Positions 42,368 through 50,516 of a DNA stretch of 64,000 nt are shown piece by piece. Source of the DNA: Allobranchiibius huperziae (GTDB lineage Bacteria; Actinomycetota; Actinomycetes; Actinomycetales; Dermatophilaceae). Numbering within the stretch: the first letter of the stretch is position 1; each line of letters opens with the position of its first letter. The position numbers and the translations under genes were made by a program. Location: the NCBI RefSeq assembly GCF_013410455.1, contig NZ_JACCFW010000001.1, positions 3,302,929 to 3,366,928 on the forward strand. Reading direction: 5' to 3'. The notes beneath the pieces were generated by a model that worked only from the letters and a program-made list of their open reading frames with translations, was not told the origin of the DNA and did not search any database.

Positions 42368-43114
42368 GTGACCACCGACGAGCCGACGATCCTCGCGACC
42401 TCCGGCGGTCTGCGGCCCGGTGAGCGCACGTACTTCGAGTTCACCCCGCTCACGCAGTACGCCGTCGACCTCGCCGGCGTGGCAGGGCGCGCTCCGCGGG
42501 TCTGCACCGTCACCACGGCGGGCGGGGACGCGGCGCACGTCATGCACGGGCTTGCCGAGGCGGGGCGTATCGCCGGATACGAGCACACCAACCTGCAGCT
42601 CTTCGGAATGCCCAACGTCGCGGACGTCGAAGCCCACCTCCTCTCCCAGGACGTCATCTGGGTGATGGGCGGCTCGGTCGTCAACCTCCTCGCCGTCTGG
42701 CGGGCCCACGGACTCGACGCGATCCTGCACCGCGCATGGCAGGCGGGCGTCGTCCTCACCGGGGTGAGCGCCGGGTCGATCTGCTGGTATCAGGGCGGTA
42801 CGACGGATTCGTTCGGCCCGCAGCTCGCGCCGGTGACCGACGGGCTGGCCTTCCTGCCCTACGGCAACGGTGTGCACTACGACAGCGAGGAGCGGCGCCG
42901 TCCCCTGATCCACCGCCTGGTCGCCGACGGCACGCTAGGCCCGACCCACTGCACCGACGACGGGGTCGGACTGCTCTACAGCGGAACGGAACTCGTCGAG
43001 GCGGTCGCCGAGAGCGGTGCGGGCGCGTACGTCGTGCAGCGCGACGGCGACACGGTGCGTGAGGATGCCCTGGACGTACGCCGCCTGCCCGCCCGAGCGG
43101 GCGGCCGCAGGTGA
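42368..43114 (+). CDS. Peptidase S51-like (cyanophycinase/peptidase E) protein
   Basis: A 248-residue protein of the S51 group. ILATSGGLRP opens the fold, WVMGGSVVNLLAVW is the conserved glycine loop, and VLTGVSAGSICW contains the canonical nucleophile elbow with Ser134. LAFLPYGNGVHYDSEERR gives the later His/Asp region. Related proteins cleave Asp-X dipeptides or act as glutamine-amidotransferase-like hydrolases. It starts at GTG 42368, 20 bp after tetR, and could be in the same transcript. It is a second S51 protein beside that at 22513. Confidence 0.84.
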   Translation: MTTDEPTILATSGGLRPGERTYFEFTPLTQYAVDLAGVAGRAPRVCTVTTAGGDAAHVMHGLAEAGRIAGYEHTNLQLFGMPNVADVEAHLLSQDVIWVMGGSVVNLLAVWRAHGLDAILHRAWQAGVVLTGVSAGSICWYQGGTTDSFGPQLAPVTDGLAFLPYGNGVHYDSEERRRPLIHRLVADGTLGPTHCTDDGVGLLYSGTELVEAVAESGAGAYVVQRDGDTVREDALDVRRLPARAGGRR

Positions 43115-43216
43115 GAATACGGCCGCGCCGAGGTGCGCGGCGCACGACGGCACCACCTGGTCCCTCCCGGGCGCGGGCGGCCCACCCGAGTGTCCACGAC
43201 GACATCGCGTGGGCCC

Positions 43217-43795
43217 TTAGGTCGGCGCGATGCGCACCACCGCCACCGTGGAATCACCGTCCACCGCGATGTCGCGGCCCGGAGTCGCGAGAAGGCAGTC
43301 CAGCGGTAGGAGTGCGGCGACGCCATCACCGACCGTGACGACGGGTGAACCGTCCAAGGCGACGACCGCGAGTAACGCGGGTGCCGTACCGGCGAGCACA
43401 GCGGACCCCTGAATGCGCACCGTCCCGAGGCTGCTGGTCGCCCGCCCGCGACCCGTCATGACATTGAGGTCGTAGCCGTTCGCGTGCAGCGCGCGCACGG
43501 CGTCCTCACCGCGGAACGAGACCACCTCGTGGCGGGGCACCGTGACCGGGTCGTCGCCGACCACCAGCGAGAGAGGACCGTCGCCGAGATTCATGAGCCG
43601 CCTGTCCACACCCGACAGCGCCGAGAAGTCGGACGCCGCCGCGATGGTCGCGATACTGAGGCGCCAGACGAGCGCGCCGTCCGTCGTGCGGTACGCGGCG
43701 AGCTCACGGGTCTCCCCCAGACCGTTCGCCCACGGGGACACCTGCAGGTCCTCGAACCGAAGGATCCGCGCCGCCCCGCCTTCAGCCGCTGTCAC
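43217..43795 (-). CDS. HutD/Ves family protein
   Basis: A 192-residue cupin-like protein of the HutD family, recognised by SPWANGLGETREL (20-32), the WRLSIATI strand and FSALSGVDRRLMNL. HutD proteins accompany histidine-use operons or act in cold/stress adaptation (Ves), but no hut genes are near. The GTG start overlaps the stop of the upstream cold-shock-domain gene by 4 bp (GTGA), so the two are translated together. That pairing is the only functional hint. Confidence 0.83.
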   Translation of the reverse strand: MTAAEGGAARILRFEDLQVSPWANGLGETRELAAYRTTDGALVWRLSIATIAAASDFSALSGVDRRLMNLGDGPLSLVVGDDPVTVPRHEVVSFRGEDAVRALHANGYDLNVMTGRGRATSSLGTVRIQGSAVLAGTAPALLAVVALDGSPVVTVGDGVAALLPLDCLLATPGRDIAVDGDSTVAVVRIAPT

Positions 43796-44094
43796 CCTTC
43801 CTCATCCCAGCTGATGGACACGCTGCTCCCGTAGGCGGGACCGGGGACGTCGGAGGCGGGAGACTCGTTCGGCTCCTTCCCGACGGGCCAGGCCCGGACG
43901 GCCCGGAAGGAGTACCCGTCCTGGCCCGGCGCCTCCCACTCCAGTTCCACGAGCTCGCCGGCGGTGAGGGACTTGAACCCCTCGACGGCAACGTGGCTGA
44001 AACTGGTCCAGCAGCCGCCCGGGGTGTCCGGAGAATCGATGACTCCCCACCCCTCGTCGTCGGACCAGAAACGCACGGTGCCCGGTGTCCTCAT
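43792..44094 (-). CDS. Cold-shock-domain protein with altered RNP motifs
   Basis: A 100-residue protein with an OB/cold-shock fold: PGTVRFWSDDEGWGVIDS (4-21) replaces the usual KGFGFI RNP-1 with EGWGVI, and GCWTSFSHV stands where VFVHF (RNP-2) would be. LTAGELVELEWE and YSFRAVRAWPVG complete the barrel. A 25-residue acidic tail is added. The changed aromatic positions suggest weaker or different nucleic-acid binding. The start ATG 44094 is the natural one; the frame upstream is not CSD-like. It is coupled to the HutD gene. Confidence 0.8.
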   Translation of the reverse strand: MRTPGTVRFWSDDEGWGVIDSPDTPGGCWTSFSHVAVEGFKSLTAGELVELEWEAPGQDGYSFRAVRAWPVGKEPNESPASDVPGPAYGSSVSISWDEEG

Positions 44095-44129
44095 CCGCCC
44101 AGGATGACCTAGGGCCGCCCGCGTGCGGG

Positions 44130-44723
44130 TCAGGTAGGCGACGAGCGTCGTAGCCCGGTGATGAGCAGGCCGACCATCCGGTGCGCGTCGTACGCCGCGT
44201 CCCCGCCGCTCTCGACACCGATGCAGAGGTTGCCGGCGGCGTGCATGAGCGTGAGGGCGTCGACGTCGCTGCGTGTCTCGCCTGCCTGAGTCGCCGCATC
44301 GAGCAGCGAGGCGCAGGCCGGGACAAGCCGGTCGAGGAAGTAGGCATGGAGCGAGTCGAAACTCGCCTCCTCCGACCGCAGCGCACCGGCCAGTCCGTGC
44401 TTGGTGACGAGGAAGTCCACGAACCCGTCCATCCATGCCGCGAGGGCGTCTGCGGGCGACGCGAGATCGGCGAGCAGCCGCGGCGCGGCGTCCACGAGCG
44501 CCTCGATCTGGTGGCGGTAGACGCCGATGACCAGGTCCGCACGGGTCGGGAAATGCCGGTAGATCGTGCCCATCCCGACGCCGGCCTCCGCGGCGATCGC
44601 CCGGACGGGGGCATCGACGCCGCGCGCCACGAAGACCGCGGCGGCCGCGTCGAGCAGCGTCTGCTCGTTCCGGCGCGCGTCCGCACGCTTGCGCACGGTC
44701 GACGACGTCACCTCGTCGCTCAC
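44130..44723 (-). CDS. TetR-family transcriptional regulator
   Basis: A 197-residue TetR protein with the helix-turn-helix AIAAEAGVGMGTIYRHFPT and the same SbtR-like C-terminal layout as the TetR at 41769. GTG 44723 is favoured because GGAG lies six bases upstream; several further in-frame GTGs exist. A 15+8+15-bp inverted repeat sits immediately upstream, between it and the divergent aldo/keto reductase remnant, so it probably controls the remnant-LLM transcript and itself. Confidence 0.87.
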   Translation of the reverse strand: MSDEVTSSTVRKRADARRNEQTLLDAAAAVFVARGVDAPVRAIAAEAGVGMGTIYRHFPTRADLVIGVYRHQIEALVDAAPRLLADLASPADALAAWMDGFVDFLVTKHGLAGALRSEEASFDSLHAYFLDRLVPACASLLDAATQAGETRSDVDALTLMHAAGNLCIGVESGGDAAYDAHRMVGLLITGLRRSSPT

Positions 44724-44750
44724 CTCGATCTCCACCACCCTCTTCACAAC

Positions 44751-44788
44751 CGGAACGCTGCTCCGTATAGTGTCGGAGCAACGTTCCG
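44751..44788. promoter_or_regulatory. 38-bp near-perfect palindrome, TetR operator candidate
   Basis: Arms of 15 bp (44751-44765 and 44774-44788) match at 14 of 15 positions around an 8-bp spacer TATAGTGT. Each arm itself contains GGAAC/GTTCC and CTCCG/CGGAG elements. It lies 27 bp upstream of the TetR start and 29 bp upstream of the aldo/keto reductase start. Confidence 0.7.
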
Positions 44789-44817
44789 TTTCCATCATGC
44801 CACCAGAGGAGATGCTC

Positions 44818-45000
44818 ATGCGGTACCGCCCACTCGGCCGGACCGGTGTCCAGGTCAGCACACTGTCGCTCGGTGCGATAAAGTTCGGCGCGAACGGCCG
44901 TACGACGCAGGAGGACGCGTCCGCGATCCTCGACGCCGCGCTCGAGGTGGGGATCGACACCCGCCCGTCCATCGCCGATGCCTCGCCGCGGCGCCGCTGA
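44818..45000 (+). pseudogene. Aldo/keto reductase remnant (N-terminal 50 residues only)
   Basis: An intact ribosome site (GAGGAG, seven bases upstream) and ATG begin a perfect aldo/keto reductase start, MRYRPLGRTGVQVSTLSLG, continuing to LEVGIDT, the point just before the catalytic aspartate. Then the reading changes to unrelated PSIADASPRRR and stops. The remaining 270 residues of such an enzyme are absent. The stop overlaps the ATG of the LLM gene by one base. It appears to be a deletion that joined the start of a reductase gene to the LLM gene; it may now serve as a leader peptide. Confidence 0.75.
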
Positions 45001-45920
45001 TGGCCACCACAGCACGACCGAACTTCGGGATCATGACCCCGCCGATGAACGTCGGCTACGACGACCTCCTCCGGGTGTGGCGCGAGGCCGACGACATCCC
45101 CGCGATCGAGCACGCGTGGCTGTTCGACCACCTCATGCCCATCGGGGGTGACCTGGACGGCCCGATCTTCGAGGGGTGGACGCTGCTGTCAGCGCTCGCC
45201 GCTCAGACCAGCCGCCTGCGACTCGGCCTGATGGTCACGAGCAACCGGTTCCGGCCGCCGGCGGTGCTGGCGACGATCGCGACCACCGTCGACATCGTCT
45301 CCGGCGGCCGACTCGACTTCGGCATCGGCGCCGGATCGCGGCCGAGCGTCCCGATCGCCCGGCGCGAGTACGTGGCTCACGGGCTGCCGTACCACGACTC
45401 GGCCCACGCGGTCGGCAGTCTGGCCGAGGCGTGCACGATCATCCGGCAGCTCTGGACGCAGGACGCCCCGTTCGATTTCGACGGCGCCTACCACCACCTG
45501 GAGGGCGCGTTCGGCAACCCCAAGCCCGTGCAACGGCCGGGACCGCCCATCGTCATCGGCGGGCGTTCGATCGCGACCCTGCGAGTCGTCGCGGAGCACG
45601 CCGACGTCTGGAACATCCCGGGCGGAGACATCGCCGATGCGCGCGACCGCAGCGCGATGCTCGACCGGTTCTGTGCCGAGATCGGCCGTGACCCGGCCGA
45701 GATCACCCGTTCCGTAGTGCTCTCCGCCTCCTTGGACGAGCCGCACACGACACGCGACGCGATCGCCGAGGCGTTGGGAGGCGGCTTCACGCACATCGTC
45801 CTCAGGCTCGGTGCGCCGTACGGCGACGGCATCGTGCGGCGGGTCGTCGAGGAGATCATCGGGGACTTCGCTCCGGGCGGCTCGGACGGCTCAGCACAGG
45901 ATCAGGGCAGCGGCCGGTAG
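45000..45920 (+). CDS. LLM-class flavin-dependent oxidoreductase
   Basis: A 306-residue TIM-barrel flavin enzyme of the luciferase-like monooxygenase family, using FMN or F420. FGIMTPPM, HAWLFDHLMPIGG, LRLGLMVTSNRFRPPAVLA, GGRLDFGIGAGSRP and PIVIGGRS follow the standard order. The barrel is complete. Its ATG at 45000 overlaps the stop of the aldo/keto reductase remnant (TGATG), so it is translated by coupling from that gene's ribosome site. The TetR at 44130 is the probable regulator. Substrate unknown. Confidence 0.87.
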   Translation: MATTARPNFGIMTPPMNVGYDDLLRVWREADDIPAIEHAWLFDHLMPIGGDLDGPIFEGWTLLSALAAQTSRLRLGLMVTSNRFRPPAVLATIATTVDIVSGGRLDFGIGAGSRPSVPIARREYVAHGLPYHDSAHAVGSLAEACTIIRQLWTQDAPFDFDGAYHHLEGAFGNPKPVQRPGPPIVIGGRSIATLRVVAEHADVWNIPGGDIADARDRSAMLDRFCAEIGRDPAEITRSVVLSASLDEPHTTRDAIAEALGGGFTHIVLRLGAPYGDGIVRRVVEEIIGDFAPGGSDGSAQDQGSGR

Positions 45921-46402
45921 AGCACACGTAGTCCGACGCGGCCGCGGGTCGGGGACTCGAACGCGCCGGGGACGGTGCCGATGGTCACGAATCCCAGGTC
46001 GGCGTACAGCCGCTCTGCGGCCTCGTTCCCCTCGACGACCGCGTTGAACTGCATCCCCGCGAACCCGGTCACGGTCGCCCACCGCAGAGCGTCCCGCACC
46101 AGGGCCCGGCCCACGCCTCGGCCCCGAGCTGAACGCGCGACCATGAAACTGCCGCTGGCGATGTGGTGACCCGGCCCCGGCCGATTCGCGTACATGTTCG
46201 CGGTGCCGACGACGCGACCGCCCGAACGCGCCACCGTCGTCCGCCCGGGAGGTCCCACGATCCACATCGAACGCGCCGCGCGTTCGGACATCGCGGGGTC
46301 GTAGGCGAACGTCTCCTGCTCCAGAGCGACCTCATGAACGATGGGCCACACCTGCTCCCAGTCCCGGGTCGTGAACGTCTTGATCTGCGGCGAAGAGGTC
46401 AC
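45902..46402 (-). CDS. GNAT-family N-acetyltransferase (phosphinothricin-type)
   Basis: A 166-residue acetyltransferase. FTTRDWEQVWPIVHEV opens the fold, VARSARGRGVGRALVRDAL contains the full acetyl-CoA loop RGRGVG, and NEAAERLYADLGFVTIG is the classic C-terminal block. The Q-E-T-F-A-Y segment matches phosphinothricin-type or amine acetyltransferases. GTG 46402 is selected because the sequence upstream is not conserved. Its 3' end overlaps the convergent LLM gene by 19 bp. Confidence 0.85.
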   Translation of the reverse strand: MTSSPQIKTFTTRDWEQVWPIVHEVALEQETFAYDPAMSERAARSMWIVGPPGRTTVARSGGRVVGTANMYANRPGPGHHIASGSFMVARSARGRGVGRALVRDALRWATVTGFAGMQFNAVVEGNEAAERLYADLGFVTIGTVPGAFESPTRGRVGLRVLYRPLP

Positions 46403-46509
46403 GGCCCCAGCCAAGCCTCGAGCGAGGACCACCGCCAGGTGTTTTCGAGAGGACGCTCCAGGACACGCCCGGCCGAGGCGGCCGCGCCGACCAGGGCTTG
46501 AATGAAGAC

Positions 46510-47466
46510 ATGACAGACAACACGCAGCACACCGCCCAGCACTGGGTCGCCACGGACTACGGCGATCTCGACGTGCTGCGGTTGGAGGAGACCGACGTGC
46601 CCGCACCCGCCGAGGGCGAGGTCACCATCGACGTACGGGCCGCCGGGATGAACCCGGCCGACTACAAACACATCGCCCGCAGCGGCGACCGGGATGCGTT
46701 GCCGGTGGCCATCGGCTACGAGGTCGCCGGTGTCATCTCGGCGTTAGGACCGAACACTCAGATCGCTTCCGGCGCCGGGGCCGTCGGGGATGAGGTGCTC
46801 GCCTTCCGGGTCGCGGGCGGGTACGCGTCGAGTATCACGGTCCCTGCCCGCGACGTCTTCGCTAAACCAGCCGGACTCTCGTTCCCCGAGGCTGCCAACC
46901 TGCTGCTCGCCGGGACGACGGCATCGGAGATGTTGCATGTCACGGGAGTCGCGAGAGGCGACACCGTCCTGGTGCACGGTGCGTCCGGAGCCGTCGGGGT
47001 CAGCCTGCTGCAGCAGGCGCGACTGATCGGCGCGCGCGTGATCGGCACCGCGGGCGAGAAGAGCGTCGACACCGTGCGGCGGTTCGACGGCATTCCGGTC
47101 GCCTACGGCGAGGGACTGCAGGACCGCGTGCGCGACCTGGCCCCCGAGGGCATCGCCGCAGCGCTCGACTGTGTCGGCACCGATGAGGCCGTCGATGTCT
47201 CGTTGGCCCTCGTCGAGGACCGGGATCGCATCGTCACCATCGCCGCCTTCGACCGCGCCGAGCAGGAGGGCATCCGTGTCATCGGCGGAGCCATGCCGGC
47301 GAGCGCGACATACCGGGACGGGGTGCGCGCGCACCTGATTCGACTCGCGGGCGACGGCGATCTGGTCGTGCCCATGGCAGGCACCTACCCGCTGGCGGAC
47401 GCGCTCCAAGCGCTGGAACTGCTCACGTCGGGGCACCCGGGCGGCAAGCTGGCGCTGCTGCCCTGA
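46510..47466 (+). CDS. NADP-dependent quinone oxidoreductase family protein
   Basis: A 318-residue zinc-free medium-chain dehydrogenase/reductase. PAPAEGEVTIDVRAAGMNPADYKH gives the GroES-like domain (read in two blocks), YEVAGVISALG and VLVHGASGAVGVSLLQ the NADPH-binding core. ATG 46510 is likelier than TTG 46498. It resembles the oxidoreductase at 23328 in class but not closely in sequence. A lone gene, followed by a hairpin. Confidence 0.87.
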   Translation: MTDNTQHTAQHWVATDYGDLDVLRLEETDVPAPAEGEVTIDVRAAGMNPADYKHIARSGDRDALPVAIGYEVAGVISALGPNTQIASGAGAVGDEVLAFRVAGGYASSITVPARDVFAKPAGLSFPEAANLLLAGTTASEMLHVTGVARGDTVLVHGASGAVGVSLLQQARLIGARVIGTAGEKSVDTVRRFDGIPVAYGEGLQDRVRDLAPEGIAAALDCVGTDEAVDVSLALVEDRDRIVTIAAFDRAEQEGIRVIGGAMPASATYRDGVRAHLIRLAGDGDLVVPMAGTYPLADALQALELLTSGHPGGKLALLP

Positions 47467-47484
47467 GGCGGCGTGCGCTCGTCA

Positions 47485-47528
47485 CGGGGCCGGGCCGGAG
47501 CCGCGACTGGCGGCGTACCCCGGCCCCG
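47485..47528. terminator. Convergent hairpin
   Basis: CGGGGCCGGG (47485-47494) pairs perfectly with CCCGGCCCCG (47519-47528). It lies between the stops of the convergent oxidoreductase and lipase genes and could end both transcripts. Confidence 0.6.
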
Positions 47529-47539
47529 CAACGGGTCAC

Positions 47540-48502
47540 TCAGCGGTAGGACTTCTTGACGCTCGCCTCGACGGTGTGGGCCAGCACGTCCTGGCCGGCG
47601 ACGCTGGGGTGCACCCCGCAGCCGCTCTGGGCACCGCTCGACGTCGCAGTCTGGTGCGGGAACAGCTGCGTCAGCAGACCTGCCGCGCAGCTGTCTCCAC
47701 CGGAGTGCAGTGCGGCGTTCTGGAACGCGGCGTACCCGTCGGCGATCCGGACGCCGTACGGCTTGGCGGCCGTGTCCATGACCTGGTTGAGCGCCACGCT
47801 GCCCGCGCTCGCGGTGGCCGAGGAATAGTTCGTCGAGTAGTAGTTCACGATCACGATCTGGCCGGAGTAGCGCGCCTGCTGGCGCAGGGTGGACAGGATC
47901 GTGCTCACGTTCTTGCTGATCCCGGCGAGCGTGGTCGCCAACGCCGTGCCGGTGCAGGTGCCGCCGTGCTGCGCCTGGCACAGGAACGCGTCGTTCGCGC
48001 CGATGCCGAGCGTCACCAGGCGGGTGTTGTGGTGCTTCTTCAGGAAGTCCACCGCGAAGGTCAGCTGGCTCTCGGTCTTGCTGCGGTAGGTCACGTGCAG
48101 CGGGAAGTTGGTGCGGTATCCCGCGGGCGTCTCGCACGCGTAGCTCGGGGTGGCCGTGTTGATGAGACTGCCGGAGGTCTCACCCGGGCAGGTGGCATTC
48201 GTGACCCGCACCCCGAGCGCGGTGCCGACCTCCTCGGGGTAACCGACGAAGCTCGTGGGGTCCAGGTAGTTTGGCGGCGGGAAGGTCGTGGGCTCGCGGT
48301 AGCCGAAGGCCACCGAGTCGCCCAGGGCCAGATAGTCCGAGCCCGGCACGACGGGCCGCTGGTGCGAGGAGCCCCAGTGGGCCGGTTGAGCCGGGTGTGC
48401 CGTCGCCGCGAGGGACGGCACGGCGACCCCCACGCTCAGCGCCGCCGTCGCGGTCAGAGCGAGGATGTTCCGCCGAGAATGCCGAAGGACTGGAACGCGC
48501 AT
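47540..48502 (-). CDS. Secreted SGNH/GDSL-family lipase or esterase
   Basis: A 320-residue exported hydrolase. A signal peptide with a twin Arg (HSRRNILALT) and a hydrophobic core ends near SLAATA (residue 33). Block I is ALGDSVAFG with Ser63, block III contains GIGANDAFL, and the catalytic His is in CGVHPSVAG near the C-terminus. Six or more cysteines suggest disulfides, as in Streptomyces SGNH lipases. The RR pair raises possible Tat export, but the motif is not a full match. It cleaves esters or lipids outside the cell. Confidence 0.88.
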   Translation of the reverse strand: MRVPVLRHSRRNILALTATAALSVGVAVPSLAATAHPAQPAHWGSSHQRPVVPGSDYLALGDSVAFGYREPTTFPPPNYLDPTSFVGYPEEVGTALGVRVTNATCPGETSGSLINTATPSYACETPAGYRTNFPLHVTYRSKTESQLTFAVDFLKKHHNTRLVTLGIGANDAFLCQAQHGGTCTGTALATTLAGISKNVSTILSTLRQQARYSGQIVIVNYYSTNYSSATASAGSVALNQVMDTAAKPYGVRIADGYAAFQNAALHSGGDSCAAGLLTQLFPHQTATSSGAQSGCGVHPSVAGQDVLAHTVEASVKKSYR

Positions 48503-48659
48503 GAATGCCTACTCTCCGTAGAACCGATGTGCCCCGAACCGTTTCGGAAAGTAGCACGGCCACCTGCCTGGACAGCCCCGAACCGGCGACTTCCGGACCC
48601 TGAACGCAATGTCGATTTTCCGCCAGCGCAGCTCCCGTCCGGCTGCCACAGTGGGACAC

Positions 48660-49166
48660 ATGGACACCGCCACCGACCTGCTCGTGCGGGCCATCGACCG
48701 CACCCGCCTGGACGAGGTGCGCCGCAACGATGCGGACGGGCACGGCAACCAGGTGGCCCCGTTCGCCGCCACCGGACAGGGCGAGCCCCTGCGCTGCTGC
48801 CTGCGCTACGCCGAGCCAGGAGAGCACATCGCCCTCATCTCGTACGCGCCGTTCGACCATCCGTCGGTATGGACCGAGGTCGGGCCCGTCTACATCCACG
48901 CCGCGCCCTGCGACGGCTATCCGACGTCCGAGCGGCTTCCCGCGCAGCTGTCGACCGGTCCGCGACTGCTGCGCACCTACCGCGCGGACGACACCAAGAA
49001 CTACGAGCACAACACGGTCGTGCCGGACCAGGTCGCGCTCGAGCCGATCATCCAGCGACTGTTGTCGCACGCGGATGTCGCGACGGTGCACGTGCGCAAC
49101 CTCGACTCGCAGTGCTTCATGTACGCGGTCGGCGCGGGTCACGCTTCGGGAGACGATCCGGCGTGA
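48660..49166 (+). CDS. DUF1203 family protein
   Basis: A 168-residue protein matching DUF1203: CCLRYAEPGEHIALISYAPF, EVGPVYIHAAPCDGYP and the C-terminal HVRNLDSQCFMYAV are its typical blocks. The function is unknown; the conserved His and Cys in the middle could be a metal or catalytic site. ATG 48660 is in frame with an ATG 17 codons upstream, but this one fits the family start. Its stop overlaps the GTG start of the next gene (GTGA), so the pair is translationally coupled. Confidence 0.82.
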   Translation: MDTATDLLVRAIDRTRLDEVRRNDADGHGNQVAPFAATGQGEPLRCCLRYAEPGEHIALISYAPFDHPSVWTEVGPVYIHAAPCDGYPTSERLPAQLSTGPRLLRTYRADDTKNYEHNTVVPDQVALEPIIQRLLSHADVATVHVRNLDSQCFMYAVGAGHASGDDPA

Positions 49167-49783
49167 GGACGCAGAACGCCGAGAGCTATCTGCAGGCCGC
49201 AGCCTCGGTGGTCGACCTGGTCGGGCGGATCGGTCCCGATGCCTGGGACGGTCCCGGGCTCGGCGACTGGGACCTGCGCTCACTGGTCGGCCACACCGGT
49301 CGAGCGCTCACCACCGTGTTGACCTACCTGCACCAGCCCGCCGAACGCATCGACCAGGCCTCACCGGAGGCCTACTTCGCCCAGGTGCTGCTCAGCGGCC
49401 GGCAGGTCGATCCGGAGGCCGTCCTCGAGCGGGGTCGTCAGGCGGGGCGGGCCCTCGGCGACGATCCCGCAGCGGGGTTCGGCGCACTCGTGGACCAGGT
49501 CGGCGCCGAGCTCGCCTCGGCCGACCCGGCCGCGGTGATCACGACCATCGCCGGCGGGATGACCGTCGACGCCTACCTTCCGACCCGCACGTTCGAGCTG
49601 GTGGTGCACGGCCTCGACATCGGCGCCGCGGCCGACCTGCCGACCACCTTCACACCGGCGTCGCTGAACGAGACGTGCGCGTTGGCCGGTCGCATCGCGG
49701 CCCGCGCCGGCCGCGGCCCGCAGATGCTGCGCGCGCTCACCGGACGGGCTGACCTGCCACCCGGATTCAGCATCGTGGCCTGA
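49163..49783 (+). CDS. Maleylpyruvate isomerase N-terminal domain (MDMPI/DinB-like) protein
   Basis: A 206-residue four-helix-bundle protein of the mycothiol-dependent maleylpyruvate isomerase N-terminal family. WDLRSLVGHTGRALTTVLTYL holds the first metal-type His (HTGRAL), and FELVVHGLDIGAA the second. Such proteins are thought to bind a divalent metal and often mycothiol, a thiol of actinobacteria. GTG 49163 overlaps the stop of the DUF1203 gene. Substrate unknown. Confidence 0.82.
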   Translation: MRTQNAESYLQAAASVVDLVGRIGPDAWDGPGLGDWDLRSLVGHTGRALTTVLTYLHQPAERIDQASPEAYFAQVLLSGRQVDPEAVLERGRQAGRALGDDPAAGFGALVDQVGAELASADPAAVITTIAGGMTVDAYLPTRTFELVVHGLDIGAAADLPTTFTPASLNETCALAGRIAARAGRGPQMLRALTGRADLPPGFSIVA

Positions 49784-49823
49784 GCGCCCCGACCCACGGA
49801 GCGACGGGGGCGGAGGCGGAGTC

Positions 49824-50396
49824 TCACGCACCACTCACGTGAGCCACGACCTGCCGGATGTCCTCGAGATGGTGCTGCCCCTCGTGTGCGGCCTGGCGCA
49901 CCAGCCACAGAGCGGTGCGGCTCTCACCGGGCAGCCGCGTGATGCGCCGATCCCAATGCTCCGGCCCGGTCCGCGCCACTTCTTCGCGGAACCCCGTGGC
50001 CGTCGCCTGCAGTTCCGCGATCACCGCGTCGACGTCGAGGTCGTTGTAGCGAAACCTGCGGGCCCGCAGATCGTTCAGCATCGGCTCCAGCACCGGCTCG
50101 TCCTCGGTACGCGCGCGGTGCAGCCGGATCGTGTACGCGGCGTACACGTCGCGCAGGTGACACACGTACTCCGTGACCGACCACAGCCCCGGCCCCGATC
50201 GGCGCCGCCGAGCCTCAGGTGACAACGGAGCCACCGCTCTCCTCACCAGATCGGGCACCCCCGCGATCAGCGCGACGGCTCGGTCGAGCGACACCTGCGG
50301 GTAGCTGAGGCCGCACCGCTCGCAGGTGAAGTCCTCGCCGGCCAGCGGCGGCAGCGTGCCCCCGAGCCCGGCCCGCGCTCGGTCGTCGGCGCTCAT
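49824..50396 (-). CDS. DinB-family protein with N-terminal CxxC
   Basis: A 190-residue DinB-like metalloprotein. The helical bundle has WSVTEYVCHLRDVY and AAHEGQHHLEDIRQV, providing the three conserved His residues. It adds an unusual N-terminal CERCGLSYP (Cys25, Cys28), a half zinc ribbon. Relatives may be thiol S-transferases using mycothiol or bacillithiol. ATG 50396 is preferred; ATGs a few codons upstream are possible. It converges on the MDMPI-type gene, which has the same fold; this local duplication of DinB-type folds is notable. Confidence 0.82.
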   Translation of the reverse strand: MSADDRARAGLGGTLPPLAGEDFTCERCGLSYPQVSLDRAVALIAGVPDLVRRAVAPLSPEARRRRSGPGLWSVTEYVCHLRDVYAAYTIRLHRARTEDEPVLEPMLNDLRARRFRYNDLDVDAVIAELQATATGFREEVARTGPEHWDRRITRLPGESRTALWLVRQAAHEGQHHLEDIRQVVAHVSGA

Positions 50397-50516
50397 GAGC
50401 ACCATCATTCCCCGCCCGGCGGGTCCCCGGACGGAGCATCCGGGCCGGGCGGCGGACCCCGCCGGGGGGCCCGCAGCCCGGTCGCGCAACGGCGCCACCG
50501 GGGCTAGCGTCGATGC

